This document shows positions 7,151 through 16,323 of a DNA stretch of 64,000 nt, piece by piece. The translations under genes were made by a program, and so were the position numbers. The notes under the pieces are model-generated. The model did not search any database and was not told the origin of the DNA. It was given only the letters and a program-made list of their open reading frames with translations. Numbering within the stretch: the stretch's first letter is position 1; every line of letters begins with the position of its first letter. The DNA comes from Acidobacteriota bacterium (GTDB taxonomy: Bacteria > Acidobacteriota > Polarisedimenticolia > JACPZX01): assembly GCA_016195325.1 (NCBI GenBank), contig JACPZX010000062.1, forward strand, positions 32,955 to 96,954, written 5' to 3'.

Positions 7151-8818
7151 GAGCGTGTCGGCCTGCGCGGAGGGCGGGGCGGGGAACGTGACGCGGACGG
7201 AGGCGGGGGAGTCGAGGGCGAACGACACGAACTCGGTCTGGGAGACGGGGAAGAAGGCCGCGCTCGGGAGCTGATCGACGATGCGGATGCCGGCAAGCTC
7301 GGGGCCGTCCCACATGTACTGGATGAACATGGGGCCTCTCTCGAAGCGGATCCTCACGACGATGGGCCGGATCTCGCCGCCGTCGGCGGCCGCGCCGAGG
7401 ACGTCGAACCCCTGGTAGGAGCCGAGGCGCGATTCGTTCCGCGCCCACATCTGCGACTCCATCGCCTTCACCCTCTCGACCGGCACCTGCCCGCCGAAGG
7501 CGTCGGAGACGACCTTGTAGTCCCCCTCGCGGCTCGCCTTCACGACGGCGGCCGTCCGCTCGATGAGCTTCCGGACGATCGGATCGGACTCCGACGCGTT
7601 CCCCGCGAGGAGCCCCCTCGCCTCGGGCTCATCGGAGGCGATCTTGAGGGAGTTGTCGGCGCCCGCGCTCACCGTGATCTTCGCCCCCGATGCGAGCGCG
7701 TACGTCCCGGCGCACCGCTCGAGCGCCGCGCGCGTCAGCGTCTTCACCTCGGGGGGAGGAGGCACGTCGCCGCCGAAGATCTGCCGTGCGATCCGCTCGC
7801 TGACGGGGATCGCGGGGATGTCTCCGTTCGACGCGATGTAGTACATCGTGTTCTCGTCGAGGTAGCGGCGGAAGTCGGCGGCGAAGACGCCGTTGCCGCC
7901 GTTGTGCGCCACGAGCTTCGTGCCGCGAGGCGTCGTCTCGATCGACCAGCCGTAGCCGTAGAAAGAGCCCCCACCTTCCTCCGGAACGTACGGGGTGAAG
8001 AGCTTCTCCTTCTCTTCCTTCGAGAGGATCGTTTCCCCCAGGAGCGCGAGGTGCCAGCGGTACATGTCGCCGACCGTGGAGTGGATCCCGCCGTTCCCGC
8101 GCAGGTTCCAGTACGGCCCGTCGGCCGCGAAGGGGCGCGCCAGGATCGTCCCCCACTCCTCGCCGCGCCGGTAGCCGATGGCGACCGCGTCCTTGTCCCA
8201 CTTCGGCAGGAGGTACCCCGTCTTCGTCATCCCCGCGGGGATGAAGAGATTGTCGTGCAGGTACAGCTCGTACGAGCCGCCGGTGACAATCTCGATGATG
8301 GCGGCAAGGAGCGAGTACCCCGCGTTCGCGTAGAAGTGGACCTTGCCGGGCTCGGAGCGGAGGGGCTTCGCCCAGATCCGCTTCATGATCTCGTCACGCG
8401 AGACGGGCTCGTAGTCGGAGTCGCCGTAGTCCGAGTCGACGCCGGCGGTGTGCGTCAGGAGGTGGTGGATCGTGATGGCGCTCTTGTCCGGCGGCACGCC
8501 GGGCAGGTACTTCGAGATCGGATCGGTGACCTTGAGCTTCCCCTGCATCTCCAGCCTCAGGATCGCCGCCGCGGTGAACTGCTTCGTGATCGACCCGATG
8601 CTGATCACCGTCTCCTCGGTGTCGGGGATCCCGCGTTTCCGGTCGGCGAGGCCGTACCCCTTGCTGAGGACGACGTCGCCGTCCTTCGCGACGAGGATCG
8701 TTCCCGAGAATCCGACGCCGGCCAGGCGCGTCATGTAGGTGTCGAGGCGGGCGCCAAGATGTCCGTGAACGATGGAAGCCAGGGCGAAGAGGAGCGAAGC
8801 GGCGGTTGTGTTTTTCAT
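7106..8818 (-). CDS. Beta-lactamase-fold serine hydrolase (class C / esterase type)
   Basis: 570 residues with a short N-terminal secretion signal (TAASLLFALASIVHG). The PF00144 catalytic set is visible: Ser-x-x-Lys as SITK at residues 76-79 (SIGSITKQFTAAAIL), Tyr-x-Asn as YAN at 163-165, and HNG at about 303 (LVAHNGGNGVF) in place of the KTG triad. After the roughly 350-residue hydrolase domain comes a C-terminal extension of about 200 residues that seems to be a lipocalin-like accessory domain. Such proteins are usually periplasmic D-Ala-peptidases or esterases; antibiotic resistance should not be assumed. It precedes no obvious partner; the kinase gene ends 34 bp upstream of its start on the same strand. 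Its extreme C-terminus is shared with the dispersed repeat. Confidence 0.88.
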   Translation of the reverse strand: MKNTTAASLLFALASIVHGHLGARLDTYMTRLAGVGFSGTILVAKDGDVVLSKGYGLADRKRGIPDTEETVISIGSITKQFTAAAILRLEMQGKLKVTDPISKYLPGVPPDKSAITIHHLLTHTAGVDSDYGDSDYEPVSRDEIMKRIWAKPLRSEPGKVHFYANAGYSLLAAIIEIVTGGSYELYLHDNLFIPAGMTKTGYLLPKWDKDAVAIGYRRGEEWGTILARPFAADGPYWNLRGNGGIHSTVGDMYRWHLALLGETILSKEEKEKLFTPYVPEEGGGSFYGYGWSIETTPRGTKLVAHNGGNGVFAADFRRYLDENTMYYIASNGDIPAIPVSERIARQIFGGDVPPPPEVKTLTRAALERCAGTYALASGAKITVSAGADNSLKIASDEPEARGLLAGNASESDPIVRKLIERTAAVVKASREGDYKVVSDAFGGQVPVERVKAMESQMWARNESRLGSYQGFDVLGAAADGGEIRPIVVRIRFERGPMFIQYMWDGPELAGIRIVDQLPSAAFFPVSQTEFVSFALDSPASVRVTFPAPPSAQADTLVIRTATGDVRAARR

Positions 8819-8852
8819 GGTGGCGGGAGCGTAGGGGAGGGTTGTGAAGAAG

Positions 8853-10274
8853 CTATGAAGGCGTGGGCCCCGCGATCGGCAGCGTGACGGTGAAGGTCGA
8901 CCCCTTGCCGGTAACGCTCTCGACGCGGACGGAGCCGCCGTGCGCCTCCGCGAGCTGCTTCACGATGGCGAGGCCGAGGCCCGCGCCACCCGTTGCGCGC
9001 GCCCGCGAGGGATCGGCGCGGTAGAAGCGCTCGAAGACGAAGGGGAGATGCTCCGCCGCGATCCCTTCCCCGGTGTCCCGCACGGAGATCTCGCAGACGC
9101 CCCCGGCGCGCCGGGCGCCGACCACGACTTGGCCGCCGGCCGGCGTGTGGGCGATGGCGTTCGAGAGGAGGTTCCTCAGAATCTGCCCGAGCCTCTCGGG
9201 ATCGGCCGCGAGCCGCAGCTCTCCCTCCGCCGTCCCCGCGGCCACGGTGACCCCCGCCGCCCGCGCCGGCGCCTGCACCGCCGCGACCGCCTTCGCGATC
9301 TCGGAGGTGGCGTCGAGATCGCCGATCGCGAGCCTCAGCTCACCCGCCTCGGCGAGCGCCATCTCCTGGAGGTCGTCGACGACGCGCTTGAGGAGCATCG
9401 CCTCCTCGTGAAGCGAGTCGATGGCCGCCCGGTCCGCGGTCACGAGCTCGTCCTGGATCGCCTCGAGCTGCCCGCGGATGTTGGTGAGGGGCGTCCGCAA
9501 CTCGTGCGCGACGTCGGCGACCATCGCGCGGCGCAGCTTCTCCGACCGCGCGACGCTGGCCGACATCGCGTTGAAGGCGCGGGCGAGATCGCCGATCTCG
9601 TCCGTCGACGCGACCTCGACCGAATGGCCCAGCTCCCCCCTCTCGACGCGCCGGGCGGCTTCGGTGAGCGCTTCGATGGGCCTCAGGATCCGCCGCGACA
9701 CCGCCGCCGCGATGAAGATCGCGACGAGGCCGGCGGCGCCGACGGCGAGCGGCACCGATCGGTTCATCGACTGCGCGAAGCCCCGGTCGCGCCCGCCCGC
9801 GCTCGGCTCGCCGGGGGGAAGCACGTAGAGTCGCCCGATCGGATTCCCCTCGGGATCGCGCAGCTCGATCTGCGACCCCTTCACGACCAGCACCTGCTCT
9901 TCGAGCCGATCGCCTCCCGTCCGCGTCCTGATCTCGAGTGCGCCGTCGCGATCGACTGTCACCTCGCCGGTCGCGAGCCTCTCCGGAGCGACGGCGATCA
10001 CCGCGCCGTCCGTCCCGAGGAGCACCAGGGGACGCCCCGTCGTGCCGGTCAGATCCTTGAGGAGGGTCGCGACCCCCTCCCAGCTCGCGTGCGCCGTCCA
10101 GTGCGCCTCGAGCGCGGCACGAATCCTCTCTCCCTGGGAGGCCTCTCCCGCGGCGACGTAGCGCCCGAACTCCGAGAGGCTCGCGCTCCGCGACAGGAGG
10201 CCGACGGCCACGACGGCGATCCCGACGACGGCCGCCGTCATCAGGAGGATGCGCGTCCTGAGGCTACGGAGCAT
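8853..10274 (-). CDS. Membrane sensor histidine kinase (HAMP, HisKA, HATPase)
   Basis: 473 residues. First transmembrane helix at about 9-27, a periplasmic sensor of about 140 residues, second helix at about 174-192 (PLAVGAAGLVAIFIAAAV), then HAMP (RRILRPIEALTEAARRVERG). The H-box is VADVAHELRTPLTN, with the phospho-accepting His at about 257. The ATPase has N-box NLLSNAIAHTP, G1 DTGEGI and G2 GAGLGLAI, all intact. It overlaps its response regulator gene by 11 bp, so the two are made together. The HAMP-HisKA-OmpR layout is of the BaeS/CreC kind often used for envelope stress; the stimulus is unknown. Confidence 0.93.
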   Translation of the reverse strand: MLRSLRTRILLMTAAVVGIAVVAVGLLSRSASLSEFGRYVAAGEASQGERIRAALEAHWTAHASWEGVATLLKDLTGTTGRPLVLLGTDGAVIAVAPERLATGEVTVDRDGALEIRTRTGGDRLEEQVLVVKGSQIELRDPEGNPIGRLYVLPPGEPSAGGRDRGFAQSMNRSVPLAVGAAGLVAIFIAAAVSRRILRPIEALTEAARRVERGELGHSVEVASTDEIGDLARAFNAMSASVARSEKLRRAMVADVAHELRTPLTNIRGQLEAIQDELVTADRAAIDSLHEEAMLLKRVVDDLQEMALAEAGELRLAIGDLDATSEIAKAVAAVQAPARAAGVTVAAGTAEGELRLAADPERLGQILRNLLSNAIAHTPAGGQVVVGARRAGGVCEISVRDTGEGIAAEHLPFVFERFYRADPSRARATGGAGLGLAIVKQLAEAHGGSVRVESVTGKGSTFTVTLPIAGPTPS

Positions 10275-10968
10275 CGTCCCTCCCCGCGAACCGGTAGCCG
10301 ACGCCGAAGACCGTGATAATGCGGGTGGGGGACGTGCGATCGGGCTCGATCTTTCTCCGGAGGTTCATGATGTGCGCGTCGAGGGTGCGATCGGACGCGC
10401 CGTACTCGACGCCGAAGGCCCGCGCGGCGAGCTGCGATCGCGTGAAGACTCTGCCGGGAGCCCTTGCGAGCGCGGCGAGGATCTTGAACTCGTTGGGTGT
10501 GAGGGGCACGGGTTTCCCCTTCACCGTCACCTCGTGGGACTGGAAGTCGATGGCGAGGTCTTTCATCCGGATCATCGTAGGGCCGTGGTCGGCCTCGGGG
10601 GCCGCGCGCCTCAGCACGGCCTTGATGCGGGCCATGAGCTCCCTGGGGCTGAAGGGCTTGGGGAGGTAGTCGTCCGCTCCGCCGTCGAGACCCTGGAGCT
10701 TGTCGTCGAGTGTGGTCCGCGCCGTCAGCATGATGATCGGCACCGCGGACTCCCTTCGGAGGGTCCGGCAGACCTCGATGCCGTCCAGCTCGGGGAGGTT
10801 CAGGTCGAGGATCAGGAGGTCGGGCCGGTCCTTCCGGGCCGATTCGAGGGCCTTCCTCCCGGTGTCGGCGGTGAGGACCTCGTAGTTGGCGTGGTCGAGG
10901 TAGAGCTTGATCGTGGCCGTCGTCTTGGGGTCGTCCTCGACCACGAGGATGCGGGGGCGTGGGGACAT
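10264..10968 (-). CDS. OmpR-family response regulator
   Basis: 234 residues. Receiver domain with the acidic pair in VVEDD, phospho-acceptor Asp55 (LLILDLNLPE), Thr in IMLTART and Lys in DDYLPKPF. The C-terminal winged helix is of OmpR type (PLTPNEFKILAALARAPGRVFTRSQL, then LDAHIMNLRRKIEPDRTSPTRI and VFGVGYRF). First gene of a two-gene operon with the HAMP kinase downstream. Confidence 0.95.
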   Translation of the reverse strand: MSPRPRILVVEDDPKTTATIKLYLDHANYEVLTADTGRKALESARKDRPDLLILDLNLPELDGIEVCRTLRRESAVPIIMLTARTTLDDKLQGLDGGADDYLPKPFSPRELMARIKAVLRRAAPEADHGPTMIRMKDLAIDFQSHEVTVKGKPVPLTPNEFKILAALARAPGRVFTRSQLAARAFGVEYGASDRTLDAHIMNLRRKIEPDRTSPTRIITVFGVGYRFAGRDDAP

Positions 10969-11102
10969 GGAGGGATATTAGGCGCGGGAACGGCCAGGGG
11001 GAAAGGAAGGATTGCTGGTTATTGGGTTTCGGGCTAGGGTCTACACGTTGGACGGAATATCTTGCACCCCAGGTGTTCGATACTTCGCAGGAGGCTCTCT
11101 CG

Positions 11103-11376
11103 ATGGCCAAGTTAACGGTGAAGGAAATCCAGGCTGCGAGCTCGATGAGGTGACCGACGTAGTCGCGCTTGGTGGCGCGTCGTTTCGCGCGAAGTGGGGA
11201 ACTCCAGATGTCCTGGGAGTCTACAAGCCCCTTGCATCCAACTTGATCAAGTTCCCCATCGAAATCGTCTCGGCTGAGGTGAAGACCAACCCCACAGAAT
11301 CCATCACGGCGTGAACGAGCTCGCAGATCGGCTCAAGGCCCAGGATCCAGAGACTTTCGAGAGGCTCTTCCGGTAG
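11103..11376 (+). pseudogene. Decayed gene remnant in three frames
   Basis: Three coding-like pieces follow one another in different frames. MAKLTVKEIQAASS starts at 11103 behind AGGAGG. Then ELDEVTDVVALGGASFRAK, WGTPDVLGVYKP and FPIEIVSAEVKTNPTESITA end at 11314. Then NELADRLKAQDPETFERLFR ends at 11376. The middle part resembles, from memory, a nuclease-like family whose intact members continue after the ESITA segment for a further hundred or more residues; that family identity is a guess. The simplest reading is a frameshift near 11140 and an internal deletion near 11312. GC is lower than in the flanks. The remainder of 10969-11446 shows nothing else. Confidence 0.5.
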
Positions 11377-11446
11377 ATCGCGATATGGGCTGTAGCGAGT
11401 GGTGCTTCAGAGCGTCCCGAACCGGGAGGAGTGGTAGGCTTTCCGC

Positions 11447-11686
11447 ATGAGTCCGACAGTTCTTCGGGCGAAGGGGTTACGGTTCTACTTCTTCTCCCGA
11501 GAGGAGCGGCGGCCGCACGTGCACGTCGCAGGCCCCGGTGGAGAAGCGAAGTTTTGGCTCGAACCGGTCGTGGAACTGGCGCACAACGGGGGACTGACGC
11601 GCCGCGCCCTTTCGCTCGCGATTCAACTCATCCGGGAGCATGAAGATGAGATCCGCTCTGCTTGGAAAGCGCACTTCGGTCGTTGA
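11447..11686 (+). CDS. DUF4160 protein
   Basis: 79 residues matching DUF4160: the opening SPTVLRAKGLRFYFFSREE, then the family hallmark RPHVHV followed by GEAKFWLEPVVELAHNGGL and the closing helix IREHEDEIRSAWKAHF. These small proteins nearly always come in a pair with a DUF2442 protein, as here (the next gene overlaps by 47 bp). The pair is often listed as a putative toxin-antitoxin module, though as far as I know activity is poorly established. It sits next to a decayed gene, which fits a small accessory island. Confidence 0.9.
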   Translation: MSPTVLRAKGLRFYFFSREERRPHVHVAGPGGEAKFWLEPVVELAHNGGLTRRALSLAIQLIREHEDEIRSAWKAHFGR

Positions 11687-11948
11687 AGTCACGAACATCT
11701 CCCGATCGGGTTTCTGGCTCCTCCTGCAAGGCCGGGAGCTATTCATATCTTTCCGCCAGTTTCCCTGGTTCAAGAAGGCTCCCGTCGATCAACTCCTGAA
11801 CGTTCGACTGCCCGGTGAGAACCACCTGTATTGGCCTGAACTGGACGTGGACCTCGCCGTTGAATCGATCGAGCATCCCGAGAGATTTCCGCTGGTGAGC
11901 AAGGCGCGCCCTCGGAGCACCGTCAAACGGACTGCTCGGCGCCGCTGA
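11640..11948 (+). CDS. DUF2442 protein
   Basis: 102 residues with the DUF2442 pattern: TSVVEVTNISRSGFWLLLQG, then RELFISFRQFPWFKKAPVDQL and the HLYWPELDVDLAVESIEHPE motif, ending in a basic tail (RPRSTVKRTARRR). Start overlaps the DUF4160 gene in another frame, indicating coupled translation. The basic tail could allow DNA or RNA binding if this is the antitoxin partner; that is inference. Confidence 0.9.
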   Translation: MKMRSALLGKRTSVVEVTNISRSGFWLLLQGRELFISFRQFPWFKKAPVDQLLNVRLPGENHLYWPELDVDLAVESIEHPERFPLVSKARPRSTVKRTARRR

Positions 11949-11985
11949 CGCCCGCGCTCGCCCCGACCCCCCCCGCCATCGGATA

Positions 11986-14484
11986 ATGTCCCCCACCACC
12001 ATGCCGCGCCCACGCACGAAACCCCCCAGCCCCACCCTCGAGCCCCTCACCCCCACGCGCTGGACGTACGCCGGGCTCTTCACGGCCGCGCTCTCGACCC
12101 TGATGTTCGAGGTTCTCCTCACGCGCATCTTCAGCGTGACGATGTTCTACCACTTCGCCTTCGTCGCGATCTCCGTCGCCATGTTCGGGATGACCGCCGG
12201 GGCGATGGCCGTCTATCTCCTCCCCAACACCTTCACCCCGCAGCGCCTGAAGGCGCACCTCGCCGTCGCCACGCTCATGTTCGCCCTCACGAGCCTCGGC
12301 GCGTTCCTCCTCCACGTCTCGCTCCCGACCTTCAGCAGCGGCCAGACGACCGGGATGAGCGCCATGGCCCCCACGTACATCGTCATGACCGTGCCGTTTT
12401 TCTTCAGCGGCGTCGCCATCTGCCTCGCGCTCACGCGCTACAGCCGCGACGTCAGCCGGCTCTACACGGCCGATCTCATCGGCGCGGCGATCGGGTGCGT
12501 CGCGACGGTCGTCCTCCTGAAGGTGACCGACGGGCCCACGGCGGTCGTCGCCGTCGCCGGGATCGCCGCGGCCGGCGCGGCCTGCTTCGCGATGGACTCG
12601 GGAGCGCCGCGCGTGAAGTGGACGACAATCGTCGCGGCGGTGGCGCTCCTCGGATGCGCCGCGGGGCACACGGTGCTCGTGTGGCAGCAACGACCCCTGC
12701 TGCGCCTCTTCTGGGTGAAGGGGAAGCAGGAGAGCCCGCCCCTCTACGAGAAGTGGAACTCCTTCTCGCGTGTCACCGTGACCGGGAGGATCGGGCAGCG
12801 GTTCACGGCGAACGGCTGGGGGCTCAGCCATGCGTACCCCACCGGGCGGAGCGTCGCGGAGATCGGCCTCACGATCGACAACTCGGCGGGGACGCCGCTC
12901 ACGGGGTTCACCGGGGATCTCGGCGAGGTGCAGCACCTCAAGTACGACCTCGTCAACATCGCGCACTATCTGAAGAAGGACGCCGACGTGCTCGTCGTCG
13001 GGACGGGCGGGGGGCGCGACGTGCTCGCGGCGCTCGCCTTCGGGCAGAAGTCGATCGTGGGCGTGGAGATCAACGAGAACATCATCAAGGCGGTGAACGA
13101 GCGGTTCGGGGACTTCACCGGGCACCTCGATCAGTATTCGAACGTGAGGTTCGTGAACGACGAAGCCCGATCGTTCATCGCCCGGCAGACGGGACAGTTC
13201 GACATCCTCCAGATCTCCCTGATCGACACGTGGGCGGCGACGGCGGCGGGGGCGTTCGTCCTGAGCGAGAACTCGCTCTACACCGTGGACGCGTGGAAGA
13301 TCTTCCTGCACCACGTGCGGCCTGCGGGGATCCTCACCGTCACGCGCTGGTACTTCAGGGATCGGCCGAGCGAGATGTACCGGCTCACGGGGCTGGCGAC
13401 GGAGGCCCTCTCCGAGCTCGGCGTCGCGCGGCCGCGGGACCACATGGTGATCCTGCGGGCGATGAAGTACGACAAGAGCCCCGAGGCGCCCGACGGCGTC
13501 GGCACGATCCTGGTGAGCCCCACGCCGTTCAAGTCGCAGGATCTCGATCGCCTCGACGAGCTGGCGGCGACGCTGAAGTTCGAGATCGTGCTGAGCCCGC
13601 GGACGGCCGTCGACGAGGTCTTCGGGAAGATGGCCTCGGCCGACGGGCTGGTCGAGGTGGTGGATCGCTTCCCGCTCAACATCGCGCCGCCCACGGACGA
13701 CGCCCCGTTCTTCTTCCACATGCTGCGATTGAAGGACGTCTTCGACTCAAAGCTCCGGGCCTCGTGGGAGGCGGGGGCGAACAGGATCCAGCTCAACGCG
13801 GTCTCGGTGCTGGCGACGCTTCTCGCGGTCGTGCTCTGGATGACGGCCATCGGCATCGGCGTGCCGCTCGCGATGACGCGGCGCCGGGTCGCCCTCGGGC
13901 GGAACTGGCCCCTGCTCGTCTACTTCGGCGGCATCGGGATGGGGTTCATGCTGATCGAGATCTCGCAGATGCAGCGGCTGGTGGTCTTCCTGGGGCACCC
14001 GACGTACGCGCTGTCGGTGGTCCTCTTCGCGCTTCTCCTCTCGAGCGGCGTGGGGAGCTTCCTGACGTCGTCGATCGGGGGGGATCGCCTGCGCGCCTCG
14101 GCGCGCGCGCTCCTCGGCGGGCTGCTCGGGGCGCTGGCGCTCTTCGGGATCGTGACCCCTCGCGTCGCGGCGATGTTCGAGCCGTCCTCGACGCCGGTGC
14201 GAATCCTTCTCGCGACGGGAATCCTCTTCGCTCTCGGCATCTTCATGGGGACGGCTTTCCCGCTCGGCATGAAGCTCGCCGCGTCGACCTCCGAATCGCT
14301 CACGCCGTGGCTGTGGGGGGTGAACGGGGCGGCGTCGGTGCTGGCCTCGGTCCTCGCGGTCGTCATCGCGCTCACCTGGGGGATCTCGGCCGCCTTCTGG
14401 ACCGGCGCCGGCGCGTACGCGATCGCCTTCTTCGCCTTCCAGGCCGCCGGGAGATCTGAAACCCCTGCTCGCGAGGGGGCGTAG
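11986..14484 (+). CDS. Membrane-embedded spermidine-synthase-like protein
   Basis: 832 residues. The N-terminal half has several hydrophobic helices (for example YAGLFTAALSTLMFEVLLT and FHFAFVAISVAMFGMTAGAMA-like segments). A spermidine synthase / class I methyltransferase-like domain starts at about residue 320 (DVLVVGTGGGRDVLAALAFG, then VGVEINENIIKAV), and further helices fill the C-terminal 230 residues. The nucleotide-binding glycine motif is intact. The usual polyamine-synthase aspartate region reads ISLIDTWAATAAGAF, so true aminopropyl transfer is doubtful. Fused transporter-SpeE proteins of this type are common but uncharacterised. An alternative ATG lies at 12001. The DUF885 gene follows at 47 bp. 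Confidence 0.8.
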   Translation: MSPTTMPRPRTKPPSPTLEPLTPTRWTYAGLFTAALSTLMFEVLLTRIFSVTMFYHFAFVAISVAMFGMTAGAMAVYLLPNTFTPQRLKAHLAVATLMFALTSLGAFLLHVSLPTFSSGQTTGMSAMAPTYIVMTVPFFFSGVAICLALTRYSRDVSRLYTADLIGAAIGCVATVVLLKVTDGPTAVVAVAGIAAAGAACFAMDSGAPRVKWTTIVAAVALLGCAAGHTVLVWQQRPLLRLFWVKGKQESPPLYEKWNSFSRVTVTGRIGQRFTANGWGLSHAYPTGRSVAEIGLTIDNSAGTPLTGFTGDLGEVQHLKYDLVNIAHYLKKDADVLVVGTGGGRDVLAALAFGQKSIVGVEINENIIKAVNERFGDFTGHLDQYSNVRFVNDEARSFIARQTGQFDILQISLIDTWAATAAGAFVLSENSLYTVDAWKIFLHHVRPAGILTVTRWYFRDRPSEMYRLTGLATEALSELGVARPRDHMVILRAMKYDKSPEAPDGVGTILVSPTPFKSQDLDRLDELAATLKFEIVLSPRTAVDEVFGKMASADGLVEVVDRFPLNIAPPTDDAPFFFHMLRLKDVFDSKLRASWEAGANRIQLNAVSVLATLLAVVLWMTAIGIGVPLAMTRRRVALGRNWPLLVYFGGIGMGFMLIEISQMQRLVVFLGHPTYALSVVLFALLLSSGVGSFLTSSIGGDRLRASARALLGGLLGALALFGIVTPRVAAMFEPSSTPVRILLATGILFALGIFMGTAFPLGMKLAASTSESLTPWLWGVNGAASVLASVLAVVIALTWGISAAFWTGAGAYAIAFFAFQAAGRSETPAREGA

Positions 14485-14531
14485 TATCCGCGGTTCGACG
14501 CTCCACTGAAACCCACACACGAGGTGCCCGA

Positions 14532-16322
14532 ATGACACGATTCCTGCTCGGCGTCGCCCTGATCGCGGCCACGATTCCAACGATCGGCGCCGCGCGCGCC
14601 GCCTCCCCGGACAGCGAGCGGTTCAACGCCATGCTCTCCCGGATGTGGGAGGAGCAGCTCAAGGAGGCGCCGATCGAGGCGACGTCGATCGGCGACAACC
14701 GGTACAACGATCTGCTTCCCGACTTCACCACCGAGGCCTACCGCGCCCGGAACCTGGGGATCAGCCGGAAGTACCTCGACGAGCTGCACACGTACGATCG
14801 CGGAAAGCTCACCGGCCAGGACCGCCTCTCGTACGACATCCTCGACCGCGACCTGAAGCTCGACATCGAGGGGGACAGATTTCCCGGGTGGATGATCCCG
14901 ATCAACCAGTTCGGGAGCCTGCCGACCTTTTTCGCGGTCATGGGATCGGGGAACAGCATCCAGCCCTTCCACACGACGAAGGACTACGACGACTGGCTCA
15001 AGCGCGCGCACGCGGCCGTCCCGATCTTCGACGGGATGATCCGCAACATGCGCCTCGGCGTCGCGAAGGGGGTCGTGCCGCCGCGCGTCCTCATCGAGAA
15101 GGTCGTCCCGCAGCTCGACGCGCACGTCGTGGCCGATCCGGAGAAGAGCCTCTTCTGGGGGCCGGTCGCGAAGTTCCCCGACGGCGTGCCCGAAGGGGAT
15201 CGCGCGAGGTTGACGGCGGCGTACCGCGCCCTCGTCAAGGACGAGATCGTGCCGGCGTACACGCGCCTGCGGAACTTCGTCCGCGACGAGTACATCCCGA
15301 AGTGCCGCGCCACGGTCGCCTGGTCGGATCTCCCCGACGGCCAGGCCTGGTACGCCTTCCGGATCCGCGGCGCGACGACGACGAGCCTGAGCCCCGCCGG
15401 GATCCACCAGATCGGGCTCGACGAGGTGGCGCGCATCCGCGGCGAGATGGAGAAGGTGAAGGCTCAGGTCGGCTTCCAGGGGGACCTGCACGCCTTCTTC
15501 AAGCATCTTCAAGAGAGTCCCGAGTTCTACTACGACAAGTCCGATGACCTCCTGGCCGGCTTCCGCGACATCCAGAAGAAGATCAACGCGCTCCTGCCGA
15601 AGGAGTTCGACGTCCTCCCGAAGGCCGACTACGAGGTCCGTCCCGTGGAGGCCTTTCGCGCGCAGAGCGCGGCCGGTGCGCAGTACCAGCCCGCCACGGC
15701 CGACGGCTCACGCCCCGGGATCTTCTACGTCAACATCTACAACCTGAAGGCGCAGCCGAAGTACGGGATGGAGACGCTGTCCCTCCACGAGGCCTCCCCC
15801 GGGCACCACTTCCAGATCGCCGTCGCGCAGGAGGCGGAGGCGCTGCCGATGTTCCGGCGCTTCAACGGCTACGTCGCCTACTCGGAAGGGTGGGCCCTCT
15901 ACTCGGAGTCGATCGGCAAGGAGCTGGGGCTCTTCACCGATCCCTACCAGTGGTACGGTCGCCTCGCCGACGAGCAGCTCCGCGCGATGCGCCTCGTCGT
16001 CGACACCGGTCTTCATTCCAAGGGCTGGTCGCGCGAGAAGGCGATCGCCTACATGCTGGACAACTCGTCGATGGCCGAGAGCGACGTCGTCGCCGAGGTG
16101 GAGCGGTACATCGCGATCCCGGGGCAGGCCCTCGGGTACAAGATCGGCCAGCTCGAGATCACCAAGCTTCGCGGCGAAGCGGAGAAGGCTTTGGGCCCCG
16201 CCTTCGACGTGAAGGCGTTCCACCGGCAGGTGCTCCTCGACGGCGCGGTGCCGATGGATGTGCTGGCGACGAAGATCCACGAGTGGATCGCGGTGGAGAA
16301 GGGGAAGACGGGGAAGGGGTAG
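14532..16322 (+). CDS. DUF885 secreted metallopeptidase-like protein
   Basis: 596 residues with a signal peptide (FLLGVALIAATIPTIGAARA) after an ACGAGGTG site. The DUF885 hallmark HEASPGHHFQ lies at about residue 419 and is followed by YVAYSEGWALYSESIGKELG, which supplies the downstream Glu expected of the zinc ligand set. The rest (ADEQLRAMRLVVDTGLHSKGWS, and PGQALGYKIGQLEITKLR) is conserved in the family. Related proteins include dipeptidases and carboxypeptidase-like enzymes; substrate unknown. The stop is 1 bp from the convergent stop of the next gene. Confidence 0.9.
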   Translation: MTRFLLGVALIAATIPTIGAARAASPDSERFNAMLSRMWEEQLKEAPIEATSIGDNRYNDLLPDFTTEAYRARNLGISRKYLDELHTYDRGKLTGQDRLSYDILDRDLKLDIEGDRFPGWMIPINQFGSLPTFFAVMGSGNSIQPFHTTKDYDDWLKRAHAAVPIFDGMIRNMRLGVAKGVVPPRVLIEKVVPQLDAHVVADPEKSLFWGPVAKFPDGVPEGDRARLTAAYRALVKDEIVPAYTRLRNFVRDEYIPKCRATVAWSDLPDGQAWYAFRIRGATTTSLSPAGIHQIGLDEVARIRGEMEKVKAQVGFQGDLHAFFKHLQESPEFYYDKSDDLLAGFRDIQKKINALLPKEFDVLPKADYEVRPVEAFRAQSAAGAQYQPATADGSRPGIFYVNIYNLKAQPKYGMETLSLHEASPGHHFQIAVAQEAEALPMFRRFNGYVAYSEGWALYSESIGKELGLFTDPYQWYGRLADEQLRAMRLVVDTGLHSKGWSREKAIAYMLDNSSMAESDVVAEVERYIAIPGQALGYKIGQLEITKLRGEAEKALGPAFDVKAFHRQVLLDGAVPMDVLATKIHEWIAVEKGKTGKG

Positions 16323-16323
16323 G

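Noticed and set aside
7106-8818. Antibiotic-resistance beta-lactamase
   Set aside because: The HNG in place of KTG and the long C-terminal extension fit general serine hydrolases of PF00144 better; no resistance context.
12495-14459. Long plus-strand frame inside the spermidine-synthase-like gene
   Set aside because: Low-complexity Arg/Gly/Ala translation in the wrong frame, while the overlapping frame has membrane helices and a nucleotide site.
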